Assembly: GCF_000300855.1 (NCBI RefSeq)
Contig: NZ_ALJF01000003.1
Coordinates: 124,001 to 188,000 of the forward strand
Direction of reading: 5' to 3'
From: Agrobacterium albertimagni AOL15
GTDB lineage: Bacteria; Pseudomonadota; Alphaproteobacteria; Rhizobiales; Rhizobiaceae
DNA: 64,000 bases
The position numbers and the translations under genes were made by a program. Positions 63,150-64,000 of the stretch are shown here, piece after piece (positions within the stretch are counted from its first letter, which is position 1; every line of letters begins with the position of its first letter). Below the pieces are notes generated by a model, which was given only the letters and a program-made list of their open reading frames with translations, ran no database searches and was not told the DNA's origin.

Positions 63150-64000
63150 ATGCGCAGTTCAGCCATCGTCTTTGAAAAACCGGGAACACTCGCCGTCAGG
63201 CGATTGGCGCTCCGCGCGCCCGAGGCGTCGGACGTGGTTGTCGAGTCCTGCTTTAGCGGTGTGTCGAGTGGCACCGAGAAGATGCTCTACGAGGGCACCA
63301 TGCCCGCCTTTCCGGGCATGCGTTATCCCCTGGTCCCAGGCTACGAGACGGTTGGTACAGTGGTCGAGGCGGGCCTGGACTCGGGCCGCTCTGTCGGCGA
63401 TCAGGTCTTCGTCCCGGGCGCCAATTGTTATGAAGATGCTGCCGGACTGTTCGGTGCCAGCGCCGCATGGCTCGTCGTTCCCGGTGCCCGCACCGTCAAG
63501 ACCCATTTCCAGCATGCGGAAGAGGCAGCGCTGCTCGCGCTGGCAGCAACCGCATACCATGCCGTCTGTCGATCGGCCCATGCGGCCACAGTTGTCATCG
63601 GCCATGGCGTCCTCGGCCGCCTGATTGCCCGGATTGTCATGGCAACCGGGCATCCGGCCCCGACCGTCTGGGAGACACGCCTTGCCCGCCGTGACGGAGC
63701 GACCGGATATGTCGTCGAGACACCGGACGCCGCCAGCGACCAGCGTCACGACGCCATCATCGATGCAAGCGGCGATTCCGCCGTCGTCGACAAGGCGATC
63801 GCGCGCCTCAACCGGCGCGGAGAACTCGTGCTCGCCGGCTTCTATGGCGAACGGCTCGACTTTGCCTTCCCGGCGGCCTTCATGAAGGAAGCCTCGATCG
63901 CCATCTCCGCAGAATTTACGCCTAACGACGTCCAGGCGGTGCTCGCACTTGTCGATGCCGGGCGCCTCTCCCTAGGCGGCCTGATTACCCACCATTCCGC
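63150..64000 (+). CDS. bchC: Bacteriochlorophyllide a dehydrogenase, 3' truncated by window edge
   Basis: BchC oxidises the 3-hydroxyethyl group of bacteriochlorophyllide a to the acetyl group. It is a zinc-less-looking member of the medium-chain dehydrogenase family. The ATG at 63150 has GGGGAGGG about 8 bases upstream, and the frame runs off the right edge after 283 codons of a usual 310-315. Visible signatures are MRSSAIVFEKPGTLAVRRL, VPGYETVGTV and the nucleotide-binding VVIGHGVLGRLIARIV. It normally leads bchCXYZ and the puf genes, which should lie to the right. Confidence 0.93.
   Translation, partial: MRSSAIVFEKPGTLAVRRLALRAPEASDVVVESCFSGVSSGTEKMLYEGTMPAFPGMRYPLVPGYETVGTVVEAGLDSGRSVGDQVFVPGANCYEDAAGLFGASAAWLVVPGARTVKTHFQHAEEAALLALAATAYHAVCRSAHAATVVIGHGVLGRLIARIVMATGHPAPTVWETRLARRDGATGYVVETPDAASDQRHDAIIDASGDSAVVDKAIARLNRRGELVLAGFYGERLDFAFPAAFMKEASIAISAEFTPNDVQAVLALVDAGRLSLGGLITHHS

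Noticed and set aside
63085..63624. 179-codon plus-strand frame before and within bchC
   Set aside because: A different frame of bchC, which starts at 63150 and runs off the window; its Arg/Ser/Pro-rich content is typical of a shadow.

Overview
The window is a high-GC alphaproteobacterial chromosome or chromid segment, most likely from a phototrophic member of the Rhizobiaceae. Three things point there: the codon and GC style with dense ATGA-coupled operons of ABC transporters, a rhizobial-type palindromic intergenic repeat near 16.5 kb, and a purple-bacterial photosynthesis gene cluster at the right end. I see no rRNA, tRNA, CRISPR array, transposase or phage gene.

Layout. 1-2.7 kb: the end of a D-threonine aldolase-like gene, a VapBC toxin-antitoxin pair and a GFA-family protein. 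2.7-13.1 kb: a divergent amino-sugar locus. A sugar ABC transporter with a Gfo/Idh/MocA oxidoreductase reads left; a HutC-type GntR regulator, a SIS-domain deaminase/isomerase, NagA, a ROK kinase and a GNAT protein read right. 13.1-20 kb: a spermidine/putrescine-type ABC transporter operon with an Asp/Glu/hydantoin racemase and a GNAT protein, facing a FadR-type regulator. 20-25.4 kb: a YtfQRT-YjfF-type sugar transporter operon ending in its own FadR-type regulator. 25.8-27.8 kb: a lone ParA/VirC1-like ATPase and a LuxR-type response regulator.

28.0-44.2 kb holds the most unusual region: a 16-kb, same-strand cluster resembling the Pseudomonas/Azotobacter alginate operon. The order is algD, alg8, alg44, algA, algG-like, algI, algJ, a small helical-repeat protein, algX, algF, a 915-residue AlgK-like Sel1 protein and an AlgL-like protein. 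Precursor synthesis, polymerisation and O-acetylation look intact. In contrast, the c-di-GMP sites of Alg44, the metal site of the AlgA isomerase domain, the DPHD motif of AlgG and the catalytic His of AlgL cannot be found, and no AlgE porin is encoded here. The product may therefore be an acetylated, unepimerised polymannuronate-like polymer under non-canonical control.

44.2-46.6 kb: a small unknown gene, a lone CheW, a two-winged-helix regulator and a DUF442-type sulfurtransferase. 46.7-51.6 kb: a BigR/SqrR-type persulfide-sensing repressor with both conserved cysteines, followed by a DUF2892 membrane protein and an RND efflux pair. A 13-bp element occurs in front of both transcription units.

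51.7-64 kb: part of a photosynthesis gene cluster: bchI-bchD-bchO-crtI-crtB-(small membrane ORF), convergent crtD-crtC, then crtE-crtF and bchC running off the edge. Three TGT-N12-ACA (PpsR/CrtJ-type) sites precede bchI, crtE and bchC. The crt set (B, I, C, D, E, F, with no crtA seen) suggests spirilloxanthin-series carotenoids. CrtC has an anomalous start region overlapping crtD.
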